A DNA stretch of 64,000 nt from Nitrospira sp. (GTDB taxonomy: Bacteria > Nitrospirota > Nitrospiria > Nitrospirales > Nitrospiraceae). Within the stretch, counting starts at the first letter, position 1. Each line of letters starts with the position of its first letter. This document shows positions 10,023 through 19,430 of the stretch, piece by piece. The translations under genes were made by a program, and so were the position numbers. The notes under the pieces are model-generated. The model made no database searches and was not told the origin of the DNA. It worked only from the letters and a program-made list of their open reading frames with translations. Location of the stretch: assembly GCA_021323395.1 (NCBI GenBank), contig JAJONL010000004.1, forward strand, positions 1-64,000. Direction: 5' to 3'.

Positions 10023-10871
10023 ATGGCCAGCCTTCGCCGCCTCATGATCCTGGGATCCGGTTACACCGGCCGATGGATCTATCAGTTGGCCACCCAACGG
10101 TCCATGTCGGTCCTGGCCAGCAGCCGGCGGCCAGAGCTCCATCTGTCGTACGTCGAGCCGAACGCCCGCCTTCGTTTCAGCCTGGACGATCCGGCGACGT
10201 GGCCGTCCCTGGCACCGGACGTCGATCTGATCTGGACATTTCCAGCCGCGCCCCTGGAACAGGTCCAAGCCTTTGCCGACCATTCCTGCGGCCCTTCTCA
10301 AAGACTGGTGGTGTTGGGAAGTACGTCGGCGTACGACCAGGACAGGGGCCAGGCAGGCGGCAGTGCTCCCTGGATTGATGAGACCAGTTCGATCAATACC
10401 GACCTGCCCCGAGTCCAAGGAGAGGAATACTTACGAACATCTCACGGCGCCACCGTTCTACGCGTGGCCGGCATCTATGGGCCGGATCGTAATCCGCTGG
10501 AGTGGATCAGACAAGGCCGGGTCGGCTCGACAGCCAAGTTCGTCAATCTCGTTCATGTCGAAGATCTAGCCCTGGTTTGCCTTCTGGCCCTGCAAGAGGG
10601 GAATGCCGGAGAAACCTACAATGTGAGTGACGGTCACCCACGACGCTGGGCGGAGATCTGCGCTGAGGTATCCAGACGCTGGGGAATTGTCAGCCCGCGT
10701 TCTTCTGATTCACCGGAGGTCGGGAAGCGGATTGTGACTCGAAAACTTGTCGATCACGTCGCGCCGGTGTTTCGGCACCCAGATCTGTATGAAGCCTTAG
10801 AGGCGCTGCAAGCCCCTGCGCCATCCAGCTTCGGAGAAACCCCTGCTCGAGACGCCCATTCGCTCGGCTGA
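10023..10871 (+). CDS. NAD(P)-dependent epimerase/dehydratase-like (SDR) protein
   Basis: LMILGSGYTGRWIYQLATQ glycine-rich motif; LVVLGSTSAYDQ; VLRVAGIYGPDRNPLEWIRQG; FVNLVHVEDLA. Confidence 0.85.
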   Translation: MASLRRLMILGSGYTGRWIYQLATQRSMSVLASSRRPELHLSYVEPNARLRFSLDDPATWPSLAPDVDLIWTFPAAPLEQVQAFADHSCGPSQRLVVLGSTSAYDQDRGQAGGSAPWIDETSSINTDLPRVQGEEYLRTSHGATVLRVAGIYGPDRNPLEWIRQGRVGSTAKFVNLVHVEDLALVCLLALQEGNAGETYNVSDGHPRRWAEICAEVSRRWGIVSPRSSDSPEVGKRIVTRKLVDHVAPVFRHPDLYEALEALQAPAPSSFGETPARDAHSLG

Positions 10872-12173
10872 CCGGTTGATGGAAGCCAGGACTTGCTGGT
10901 GAAGCGCTTGCCCGGCCACTCGTTGCCCCTCCGTCGTCCAATGCGTGTCATCAGGCAAGTACGTCAGTACACCAGCGGCGGCAGCGGTTCTGAGCGGCTG
11001 GGTCATATCGACGAAGACGATGTCCTGTGAAATCCCCCCCAGTAGGGACTTCACCTGGTCGGGCAAATCGTTGACCTGCCATGCTCGCATTTGCGGCGTC
11101 GATGGCTCAAAATTTTCCAGCCCCTGATGCACCCGGTAACTGACCGGTGCAAATGCCACCACGAGATGAACGCCCTGGCGCCGACACAGTTCGTGCGCTT
11201 CCTTCAGGATCGATCGTAATCGTTCAAGCCTTAGGCGATCCATGGGCCTGAGAGGTGCAGGCTTTTCCCAGAAGAACATTTCCGTTTGTTTGCCGGTCGC
11301 CTCCTGAAATATGCCCCGGAACTGCAAGTAGGTCTGATGGGGCACGCATCCTTTCGCCACCTTCTTGGACAAGACCAATAGATTGCGGGTCAGCGACCGC
11401 ATCCAATAGGAGTCCTCTAGAGCAGTTATTGTCGGCTCCCGCCGAGCTGATTCATCTTCTGGATCCAACTGCAACAGATCGTTCCCCTCGAAGAACAGCC
11501 ACACGATTGTTTTGGGTCGTAAGGTCAGCGCGTACCGCTTCAGCACGACCAGTTCTTGCTCTGGTCCATATCCGCTGATCCCCATATTGACCACCGGGGC
11601 GCCCAGTGACCGGCTCAAGCCGGTGGTCAATAAACTCGAATTCGGCAACATCGGCGATTCCACGTACGAATCACCGATCACGACGACGTCCGCCTGATCC
11701 CGATCTTCGTCATTTCGAAATCCGTGCTGATCGTAGCGCAGGTCGAACTCGACAGGGGGGTTGGCCGGGAGACAGAGCGCCTCTCCAATATTCCCTCGAA
11801 CGAAAGAGCCTCGCTCTCGATAATGCGCCTCATGCCGGTACCCCAACTCGGGATCGCGAACATAGCCTGGGCGCTCAAACCAGGTCCTTCCCTGAGTACC
11901 CAATAGGGTTTGATAATTGATCCAGCCCACCGCTCCCAGTAATTCAGCCGCCCCGAGCAACGCCACACCCACCAACGTCATGAGAACAAACCTCGCTCGA
12001 ATCTCTTGACGAGGGAGATCAGACAAGAACCCATAGAGACCCCAAGCCAGCAGATACCCGGCAATTACGTTATCCAGCAGATGCCCGGTACTGGTGATTC
12101 CCGTCACCCAGAGCACGGCATATCCGCATAGGAATATAGCCAATGTGATCACCGCTGCCTTATCTCTCAGCAC
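10797..12173 (-). CDS. Membrane-anchored SGNH/GDSL-type hydrolase-like protein
   Basis: N-terminal TM segments; VVVIGDSYVESPMLPNSSLLT, NMGISGYGPEQELVVLKRY, FFEGNDLLQL, C-terminal DDTHWTTEGQRVAGQAL. Confidence 0.78.
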   Translation of the reverse strand: MLRDKAAVITLAIFLCGYAVLWVTGITSTGHLLDNVIAGYLLAWGLYGFLSDLPRQEIRARFVLMTLVGVALLGAAELLGAVGWINYQTLLGTQGRTWFERPGYVRDPELGYRHEAHYRERGSFVRGNIGEALCLPANPPVEFDLRYDQHGFRNDEDRDQADVVVIGDSYVESPMLPNSSLLTTGLSRSLGAPVVNMGISGYGPEQELVVLKRYALTLRPKTIVWLFFEGNDLLQLDPEDESARREPTITALEDSYWMRSLTRNLLVLSKKVAKGCVPHQTYLQFRGIFQEATGKQTEMFFWEKPAPLRPMDRLRLERLRSILKEAHELCRRQGVHLVVAFAPVSYRVHQGLENFEPSTPQMRAWQVNDLPDQVKSLLGGISQDIVFVDMTQPLRTAAAAGVLTYLPDDTHWTTEGQRVAGQALHQQVLASINRSAERMGVSSRGFSEAGWRRGLQRL

Positions 12174-12567
12174 TACGGACCTCCCTGTCGGCTATTTTAT
12201 ACGCCGCGCTTATTCAGCTCGCGCTTCGAAGCCGACATTCTCGTTCCTCAACATTGACCACCCACCCAGCCTGGAGGAGCCCGGAAGAACTTTCGATCAT
12301 TAACGACCAAGGTCCGTCTCTTTACAAGTGTACACCTATACTGGACATTCCCGATTATGTGACTTGTCGGATTGGAGATGCAAGCGGGGATATTCGCAAG
12401 CTGACCTGCGGTCGAGCAAATCCCTCCACATACCTAGCGCGCGAGGAGTGAGGACACCCATCGTCTTCGCCTCTTGTGGCTTGAGACGGGCTGGGAAACA
12501 TGGTACACAGGTCAACGCGGCGTCCAGAGCGGCACTATATATTGCGGGTTTTAATCAAGAGCCATCA

Positions 12568-13065
12568 ATGAGCATCGTACCGAAGAAATCCTCCAGGGGC
12601 CCCAAGCCCTCCCTAGTCAAACCTGAAGTGCACGTCGGCGATATTGTTCGCCATCTGCGAAGAACCCACCACCTCTCAGTACGAACCCTTGCCAACAAGT
12701 TTTTTCGAGCTGTGGATCCGCCGTTGCCGGCCATTATCCGCTCCAACGCACGATCGGTCGTCCAAAGCGAATGGTCCCGTGCAAAAATCGAAGCGCTGGG
12801 ACCGTTCAATCAAGACAGCCAGTTGGAACCCATGGTTGTTACTATCCAACCGGGCGGAAAGAGCGGGCATAAACCGTACGTGCGGCGAGCAGAACAATTG
12901 GCGGTGGTACTCCGGGGAACCGTCGAATTAACGCTCGAGGAGGAGATGCACGACCTCAAGCAGGGTGATGCTGCGGGCATTCCCGCAAACAGTCGGCACT
13001 GCTGGCGGAACAAGAGCAAGAGACCGGCCCAAATTCTCATCGTCACTGCCCACCGAGCCCTCTAA
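12568..13065 (+). CDS. Cupin-domain protein of the XRE-cupin regulator family, HTH apparently truncated
   Basis: HVGDIVRHLRRTHHLSVRTLANK, then directly FFRAVDPPLPAIIRSNARSVVQSEWSRAKIEALGP, then cupin MVVTIQPGGKSGHKPYVRRAEQLAVVLRGTVELTLEEEMHDLKQGDAAGIPANSRHCWRN. Confidence 0.75.
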   Translation: MSIVPKKSSRGPKPSLVKPEVHVGDIVRHLRRTHHLSVRTLANKFFRAVDPPLPAIIRSNARSVVQSEWSRAKIEALGPFNQDSQLEPMVVTIQPGGKSGHKPYVRRAEQLAVVLRGTVELTLEEEMHDLKQGDAAGIPANSRHCWRNKSKRPAQILIVTAHRAL

Positions 13066-13234
13066 TCCGGATCTCAGGATCGACACCTAGCAGCAACGTC
13101 AGGCGTCTTCCGGCATTTTCTACACACACTGGATGGCGGACATGCCCATCGGCAGGCTCAAGCCCCGCGACCGTGACCGAAGGACAGGTGCCGGGCAGAA
13201 TGCTTTTCGGGACCGAATAAGTTGCTGGAACTCA

Positions 13235-14728
13235 TCAGGCTCGGAGCAGAGCCATGACACTGAGACAGACGAGCAGATTATTGATGGCATGGCCGATCAT
13301 CCCCGGCCAGAGGCTGCCGGTTCGTTCATAGGCCCACGCCCACACCAACCCACTCCAAAACACACTGAGGAAGCCGATCAGCCCATAGCCATGGGCGAGC
13401 GCAAACAGCGCGGCGCTCAGCATGGCGGCAGGCCACCAGTGAAGCCGTCTCCTAAGCACGCCGAATAGCAGGCCTCGAAAGGCCAGTTCTTCGAACACCG
13501 GCGCAAAGAGCACATATTCCATCAGACTGACTGCGAGAATCGGGGGCGCTCCCCACGCGAGGTCGGCATCAAACCATTCAGTCCAATGACTGACCAAGTT
13601 CAACGGTTCTGCGATCCGCCCCATCACCCATTCGCCGACGAGTCCGGCCGCCACCACCGCAAGGATCACGAGCCCCAAGTGTCCCAGGTGGCGAGGTGCT
13701 ATGTGCAATCCAAACCCCGACCAGAACGTCTGTCGCTGCGGCCTAAGCAAATGGTAATAGGCGAGGGCCAAGAGGGGAAGGTTAGACAGGGGTACAGCCA
13801 GCACCCGCAGTGAAGGGTAGTCGAGTGCGGTATAGAGAAAAGCCACCGTCAGCAGGGCGCCGATGGCACCCCCTCGAAGCAGAACGCTCGCGCCCAATCG
13901 TCCGGCCCACAAGGGAGGAAGCTCAGCGGATCCGATACAGAAGACCGCTCTGCGAGCCTTCCGACTGAGCCACCATCCCAACACCATCAGTCCCACGACC
14001 ATGAGCGTCAGCTCAAGGGCGGCGAAGGCCCGAGCGCCCCACAACAGGTCTGACGTTCGTTGTTGAGAAGATGTCGCGATCGTCTTGAGCAGAGCCCTAT
14101 CCCCCGACCGTTCAGCGATTCGAGTCGCCAGGCTGCTATAAAACCACCCGCTGAGAGGCTGCTCTGCGAGATGCGCCTGCAAATCGAAAGCACGGCCTGG
14201 TGACACATGAGGATCAAGGTAGGCAGCTTGAAGGAACCTTGCAAACACCGGATAGGGTTCGTTCTGCTGCGCCCATCTCCCAACTTTGTGTTGAATCTCC
14301 GCGCTGCGCCCCGCTTCACCTTCTAAAATCGCCAGGTGCACATCCACGAAGGGATCCGGGGATTCTTCGGCCAGTTCACGATACCAGTCGATGGCTTGCG
14401 CGCGATCGTTGGCATCACTCCCCATCGTCATGTCATAGAAAAACTGCTCCCAGATCGGCAGGGTTTTGAGTCCGGCTTCGAGGTCCATCAAACGGCCCAC
14501 CATGTGACTGAGGGCTCGTTCGGCATCGGGCACACGATCGACGCGAGGCACATCGAATGACAACCATGCCACCACGGCAATCGATGCGCAGAGGACCACC
14601 GCGGATAAGAGCGTGATCACCCTCGAGAAACCGGGATCATACTGATAAGGCGGTGGCGGCGCGCCAACCATGGGGATCGGCGTCCGGTCTTCGTTGGCTG
14701 CCGACGGGATCAGTTCGTACGTATCCAT
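13235..14728 (-). CDS. CPBP family intramembrane metalloprotease (CAAX protease-like)
   Basis: Polytopic C-terminal half with PVFEELAFRGLLFGVLRRRLHWWPAAMLSAALFALAHGY and WPGMIGHAINNLL. Confidence 0.88.
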   Translation of the reverse strand: MDTYELIPSAANEDRTPIPMVGAPPPPYQYDPGFSRVITLLSAVVLCASIAVVAWLSFDVPRVDRVPDAERALSHMVGRLMDLEAGLKTLPIWEQFFYDMTMGSDANDRAQAIDWYRELAEESPDPFVDVHLAILEGEAGRSAEIQHKVGRWAQQNEPYPVFARFLQAAYLDPHVSPGRAFDLQAHLAEQPLSGWFYSSLATRIAERSGDRALLKTIATSSQQRTSDLLWGARAFAALELTLMVVGLMVLGWWLSRKARRAVFCIGSAELPPLWAGRLGASVLLRGGAIGALLTVAFLYTALDYPSLRVLAVPLSNLPLLALAYYHLLRPQRQTFWSGFGLHIAPRHLGHLGLVILAVVAAGLVGEWVMGRIAEPLNLVSHWTEWFDADLAWGAPPILAVSLMEYVLFAPVFEELAFRGLLFGVLRRRLHWWPAAMLSAALFALAHGYGLIGFLSVFWSGLVWAWAYERTGSLWPGMIGHAINNLLVCLSVMALLRA

Positions 14729-14927
14729 GCAGACCTCGCGAGCGCCGGAGTATATACTATCGGCCTTTCGAGAGGCGAAACTGAATGACCGTGCCATGAG
14801 CCGGCAGGACAGGAGTCCGTTCAGAGCGACCGACAATCCCATGGCCGAATCCCATCTGCTTTCGTTATACTAGCCCGCTGGCCAATCGGTAACCTTCGAT
14901 GACGACCATGGGCGATCAACTCCGACG

Positions 14928-16142
14928 ATGAGCACGGCCCAGTACCAGGACTTCATCCCCCCGTCTCGCCTGCTTCTGGGCCCCGGTCCGAGCATGGTGC
15001 ACCCTCGTGTTCTGCACGCGCTGTCGTTGCCGCTGCTGGGGCACCTCGACCCCGTCTTTCTCGGGCTCATGGATGAGATCCAGGCCCTGCTCCGAGCGAC
15101 CTTCCAGACCCAGAATGAATTGACGATCGCGCTGTCCGGGACAGGTTCCGCCGGAATGGAAGCCGTCATCGCGAACCTGATCGAACCTGGCGATCGCGCG
15201 ATCGTAGGCGTGAACGGCATCTTCGGTTCCCGCTTGGCGACCATGGTCGAACGTCATGGCGGTACGGTCCTCCCCATTGAAGTGCCATGGGGAACGACCA
15301 TTCCATTGGAGTTGTTGCGGGACCGGCTCTCTCACTCCGCCCCCGTCAAGGCGGTCGTCCTGGTTCATGCGGAAACGTCGACCGGCGCCCGGCAACCGTT
15401 AGAAGATGCGGGGTCCCTCTGCCGGGACTACGATGCGTTATTGATCGTCGACGCCGTCACCTCGCTTGGCGGCGTTCCGGTTGAGGTCGATGCCTGGGGG
15501 ATCGATGCCTGTTATAGCGGCACGCAAAAGTGCCTGAGTTGTCCGCCCGGTCTTGCGCCGCTCACGCTGAGTTCGCGCGCGGTCCACAGCCTTCAAGAAC
15601 GGACCACTCCTTGCCGTAGTTGGTACTTCGATTTCTCCTTGATTGCCGAGTATTGGGCCGATCGGACCCGCGCGTACCACCATACCGCTCCGATCTCGAT
15701 GCTCTATGGCCTTCGGGAAGCCTTACGGCTGGTGCACGAAGAGGGTCTCTCGGCCAGAATTGCCCGCCATCAGCTCAATAGTGACGCCCTCCTGGCGGGA
15801 CTGCACAAGCTGGATCTGTTGCCCCTGCCCGCCGCCGGCCATCGACTCCCCATGCTTAACTGTGTCACGCTGCCGGATCGGATCGACGAGGCATTGGTGA
15901 GGTCACAGCTTTTGAACAACTATGGCATTGAAATCGGCGGGGGACTGGGGCCTCTACGCGGACGCGTATGGCGCATCGGCCTCATGGGCGAATCCTGTCG
16001 AGAGGCCCATGTCCTGACATTGCTCAATGCATTGGAAGAAATCTTTACCTGCCACGGGTGGCTGACGCACCCTGGTCGCGCGGTGCAAGCGGCCGAGGAA
16101 ACTTATACCGGCTCACAGCGGTCGGCGAGGAGGAGCGCATGA
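14928..16142 (+). CDS. Pyridoxal-phosphate aminotransferase, alanine-glyoxylate/serine-pyruvate type
   Basis: LLLGPGPSMVHPRVLHALSLPLLGHLDPVF, LSGTGSAGMEAVIANLIEPGD, VDAVTSLGGVPVEVDAWGIDACYSGTQKCLSCPPGLAP. Confidence 0.92.
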   Translation: MSTAQYQDFIPPSRLLLGPGPSMVHPRVLHALSLPLLGHLDPVFLGLMDEIQALLRATFQTQNELTIALSGTGSAGMEAVIANLIEPGDRAIVGVNGIFGSRLATMVERHGGTVLPIEVPWGTTIPLELLRDRLSHSAPVKAVVLVHAETSTGARQPLEDAGSLCRDYDALLIVDAVTSLGGVPVEVDAWGIDACYSGTQKCLSCPPGLAPLTLSSRAVHSLQERTTPCRSWYFDFSLIAEYWADRTRAYHHTAPISMLYGLREALRLVHEEGLSARIARHQLNSDALLAGLHKLDLLPLPAAGHRLPMLNCVTLPDRIDEALVRSQLLNNYGIEIGGGLGPLRGRVWRIGLMGESCREAHVLTLLNALEEIFTCHGWLTHPGRAVQAAEETYTGSQRSARRSA

Positions 16143-16741
16143 GTCGAAGCGGATTATGGATCGTGGCAGCCGGGGCCGCGGGCTTCGTGGCCGCCATCAC
16201 CTATTGGGTCATCGCCTTGGCGGTAGCTGAATCGCGCAAGGCTGATATGGTGGCGCCAGAACGTGTCACGGGCTTCATTCAAGCCGTGATCGATGCGAAT
16301 CGGGCCAATTACACGCAGAATGTCGTGGACAAGCTGCACAACCAAGGCGTGGTCGAGGCGCTTGAACATTGGAAAGAAGAGAAGGGTCTGCCTCTGCCGG
16401 CCCAATTCCTATTGGAGTCCGGGCGCCTGGTCGCACAGAAAGATCTCAAACTCAGTTTCCGGCTTGCCAGCCTGACACCGATTTATGTGTGGAACGGCCC
16501 CAACAGTGACTTCGAACGGCGTGGATTGGAAGCGGTCATGAAGGTCCCCGCCAAACCCTTCACGGGCTTCTATCAGCAATCAGGGATCCGCTATTTCCAA
16601 GGTATCTACGCCGACCGGGCGGTCTCGGAAAGCTGCGTGTCCTGTCACAACAATCACACCAACAGTCCCCGTCGTGACTATAAGCTCAACGACATCATGG
16701 GGGGCATCATCGTCACCATTCCGATTACCGAAATGCCATGA
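16139..16741 (+). CDS. Membrane-anchored mono-heme DUF3365/Tll0287-like protein
   Basis: N-terminal TM; RYFQGIYADRAVSESCVSCHNNHTNSPRRDYKLNDIMGGIIVTIPI with one CXXCH. ATGA overlaps at both ends. Confidence 0.82.
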   Translation: MSRSGLWIVAAGAAGFVAAITYWVIALAVAESRKADMVAPERVTGFIQAVIDANRANYTQNVVDKLHNQGVVEALEHWKEEKGLPLPAQFLLESGRLVAQKDLKLSFRLASLTPIYVWNGPNSDFERRGLEAVMKVPAKPFTGFYQQSGIRYFQGIYADRAVSESCVSCHNNHTNSPRRDYKLNDIMGGIIVTIPITEMP

Positions 16742-17946
16742 CCATCGCCATTCGCCCGGTTCGAATTCTTGATGGCCTCGGCCATCGGCTGGAACAAGGC
16801 GCTCTCGTCATCGAGGGAAGCCGTATCGTCGCGGTCGGCTCAGATCGGGACATCCGGCTTCCGAAGGGAACTCAACGAATCGATGGTCGAGGATTGACGG
16901 TTCTGCCGGGGCTCATCGATTGTCACGTCCATTTATGTTTGGGGGCGGAAGCGGATGTCGTCGCTTCGGTAGAGGGCGATTCCTCCACACACACGTTGTT
17001 GAAAGCGGCCGAGTCGGCCCGCCGCACGCTCCAGGCAGGGTTTACCACGGTGCGGGACGTGGGATTTCGCGACCATGCGGTCTTTGCGCTGAAACAGGCC
17101 ATCGAGTCCGGCGTGACCCCAGGGCCCCGCATCCTTGCGGCCGGCCTGGCGATCTGCATGCCGGGCGGTCATGCCCGGTTCATCGGTCGGGAAGCGTCCG
17201 GGGTCGAAGCCGTTCGGACAGCGGTGCGGGATCAGTTGGCCGCCGGCGCCGACGTCATCAAGCTGATCGCTTCCGGAGGCGTGCTCACCCCCGGCACCTC
17301 GCCGGACCAGGCCCAAATGACCATTGAAGAATTGACGGCTGCCGTTGAAGTCGCCGTGGCGCATGGCCGGCATGTGGCCGCGCATGCCCATGGAGCCGGC
17401 GGGATGAAAAATGCACTGCGCGCCGGCGTCCATTCCATCGAACATGCCACGCTCATGGACGACGAAGCCGCTGAGATGATGATTCAACGCGGCGTGTTCA
17501 TGGTGCCGACCTTGTCTGCCCTCGCCACCACCGCGGCTTGCCCGGCCGGTTGCGGCATTCCCGACAGCGCCCGCACCAAGGCCAGGAACATGGTGACGCG
17601 GCATGAAAAGAGCTTCCGCGCGGCCCTGCGACGGCGCATTGCCATTGCGCTCGGGACCGACGCGGGCACGCCGTTCAATCATCATGGTGAGAATGCGCAG
17701 GAATTGGAACGCATGGTTGCGTTAGGGATGGCCCCGATGGAGGCGATCATGACCAGCACCTCAGCCGCGGCGCGATTGTTGGGTCTCGATCAGGACATCG
17801 GCTCGATTGCAGAGGGCAAGCAGGCCGACTTGTTGCTCGTGGAGGGAAATCCGCTCAGGAATATCGGGATGCTGCTCCAACGAGAGCGAATCGTGGGCGT
17901 CATGCAACGCGGACGTTTCGTGGCCGGGGCCCTCGCGAATACCTAG
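16738..17946 (+). CDS. Amidohydrolase family protein (imidazolonepropionase/Xaa-Pro dipeptidase-like)
   Basis: LPGLIDCHVHLCLG, AGFTTVRDVG, VIKLIASGGVLTPG, VAAHAHGAGGMKNALRAGVHSIEHATLMDD, ALGTDAGTPFNHHGEN. Confidence 0.92.
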   Translation: MTIAIRPVRILDGLGHRLEQGALVIEGSRIVAVGSDRDIRLPKGTQRIDGRGLTVLPGLIDCHVHLCLGAEADVVASVEGDSSTHTLLKAAESARRTLQAGFTTVRDVGFRDHAVFALKQAIESGVTPGPRILAAGLAICMPGGHARFIGREASGVEAVRTAVRDQLAAGADVIKLIASGGVLTPGTSPDQAQMTIEELTAAVEVAVAHGRHVAAHAHGAGGMKNALRAGVHSIEHATLMDDEAAEMMIQRGVFMVPTLSALATTAACPAGCGIPDSARTKARNMVTRHEKSFRAALRRRIAIALGTDAGTPFNHHGENAQELERMVALGMAPMEAIMTSTSAAARLLGLDQDIGSIAEGKQADLLLVEGNPLRNIGMLLQRERIVGVMQRGRFVAGALANT

Positions 17947-17966
17947 CCTACGTAGTCCACCCTCCC

Positions 17967-18605
17967 CTATCGTCGTTCGTACAGCAGTTCCAGCGCCATC
18001 ACAAATCCGTTGATCCGTCCCTTTCGAAACGCGTCTTCCAGCCGGCCGCGCAGGGAACGAATACCACCTTCATCACCACGCGCCACTACAGACTGCGACA
18101 CCATCATTTGAAGCGCCACCTCAAGAAGGCGTTGTTTGCGTTTCTCCATGTCAGGGGTGACGAATTCGTCCATCACCTCAGCCGCGCGCGCCTCCACCAT
18201 AGGATGTTTGAATGAGTCATACCCCTGATGCGCCACGGTACGTTCACGCACCGTGGCCAGTTCCGATTTCACCCGCGGTAGCATCGTCATGAGGACGGCA
18301 AACACTTCCTTGCGTCCTTCATCGAAGAGCTTCTTCTCCATTTCCTCGAGAAAGAACGAGGGATCGACGGCTTCATTCCGCGGCTCCTCGCCCCAATGCA
18401 GCCGATCATAGGTCCGCCGGCTCTCGGAATCTCCCAAGACTTCATAGGCAGAGTTGATCTCACGGATTTTTTCTTCTGCCTTGATGTTGTCCGGATTTCG
18501 ATCGGGATGATGCTGGAAAACGAGCTTCCGATAGGCCTTCTTGATGTCGTCATCGGTGACATCGCGCGAGACACCGAGAACGCGATAATAATCCACTCGA
18601 GGCAT
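17967..18605 (-). CDS. DnaJ-domain protein
   Basis: [36 protein letters not shown] with HPD motif. Confidence 0.9.
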   Translation of the reverse strand: MPRVDYYRVLGVSRDVTDDDIKKAYRKLVFQHHPDRNPDNIKAEEKIREINSAYEVLGDSESRRTYDRLHWGEEPRNEAVDPSFFLEEMEKKLFDEGRKEVFAVLMTMLPRVKSELATVRERTVAHQGYDSFKHPMVEARAAEVMDEFVTPDMEKRKQRLLEVALQMMVSQSVVARGDEGGIRSLRGRLEDAFRKGRINGFVMALELLYERR

Positions 18606-18737
18606 AATGAAGGCGACTATATCATGCTGGCTTCGTCGCGTTCACCTTGACAGCACGCTTTCCCCTCCGTAGCCTTACGGGACAACGATTGAAATGGAAA
18701 CCAGCTGCTCGATCACCGGACCAGCGCCGAGAAACCT

Positions 18738-19430
18738 GTGAGCGTCATGCCGCGCATTGTGCCGTTCACTGAGCAAGGCTTGACGGTCGAATTCGGATCG
18801 ACTATTGATCTCCCTACCAACGACCTGGTCCTGGCTTTTGCCGATGCGGTAGAACGAGCCGCCATTCCAGGCGTCATAGACGTAGTCCCGACCTATCATG
18901 CCGCGACGATCTACTATGATCTGCTTCACACGGATGCGGCAACGGTGACGGCTCAACTTCGTTTGCTCCTGGAGCCCTCCTCCCCCCCGACCGCTCGTTC
19001 AAGCGCCATCCATATGATTCCCGTCTGTTATGGAGAGGAATTGGGGCCCGACTTACTCGACGTCGCTGAGCGGGCCGGGCTCGCGCCCTCAGATGTCATC
19101 ACCCTGCACGCCTCTGTGACCTATCGCGTTTACATGGTGGGATTTAGTCCTGGTTTCCCCTATATGGGCATGGTGCCGGATCGCATCGCAGCTCCTCGCT
19201 TGCCCACGCCGCGCAGGCAGGTGGCCGCAGGATCGGTCGGCATGGCAGGGAACCAGACAGGCATCTATCCCCAGCCCAGCCCCGGTGGCTGGCGTATCAT
19301 TGGACGCACACCGGTCCGCCTGTTTGATCTCAGGAGGCCAAAGCCATGTCTGATCAATGCGGGAGACCAGGTGCAGTTTGTGCCCATCGACATGGAGGAA
19401 TTCAGCAACCTTTCTTTCGACCACCCATGA
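18738..19430 (+). CDS. pxpB: 5-oxoprolinase subunit PxpB (KipI-like)
   Basis: YRVYMVGFSPGFPYMGMVPDRIAAPRLPTPRRQVAAGSVGMAGNQTGIYPQPSPGGWRIIGRTP. Confidence 0.93.
   Translation: MSVMPRIVPFTEQGLTVEFGSTIDLPTNDLVLAFADAVERAAIPGVIDVVPTYHAATIYYDLLHTDAATVTAQLRLLLEPSSPPTARSSAIHMIPVCYGEELGPDLLDVAERAGLAPSDVITLHASVTYRVYMVGFSPGFPYMGMVPDRIAAPRLPTPRRQVAAGSVGMAGNQTGIYPQPSPGGWRIIGRTPVRLFDLRRPKPCLINAGDQVQFVPIDMEEFSNLSFDHP

Noticed and set aside
9747-10418. 223-aa minus ORF across the kinase 5' end and SDR gene
   Set aside because: Low-complexity composition, overlaps strongly supported coding in other frames.
12174-12567. Long upstream ORF extension of the XRE-cupin gene (12328 start)
   Set aside because: Translation MYTYTGHSRLCDLSDWRC... 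is not family-like; ATG 12568 gives the expected N-terminus.
13133-13468. 111-aa plus ORF at the 3' end of the CPBP protease gene
   Set aside because: Pro/Arg-rich, mostly antisense to the protease, no RBS.
16933-17685. 250-aa ORF antisense to the amidohydrolase
   Set aside because: Gly/Arg/His-rich translation typical of antisense GC-skew ORFs.
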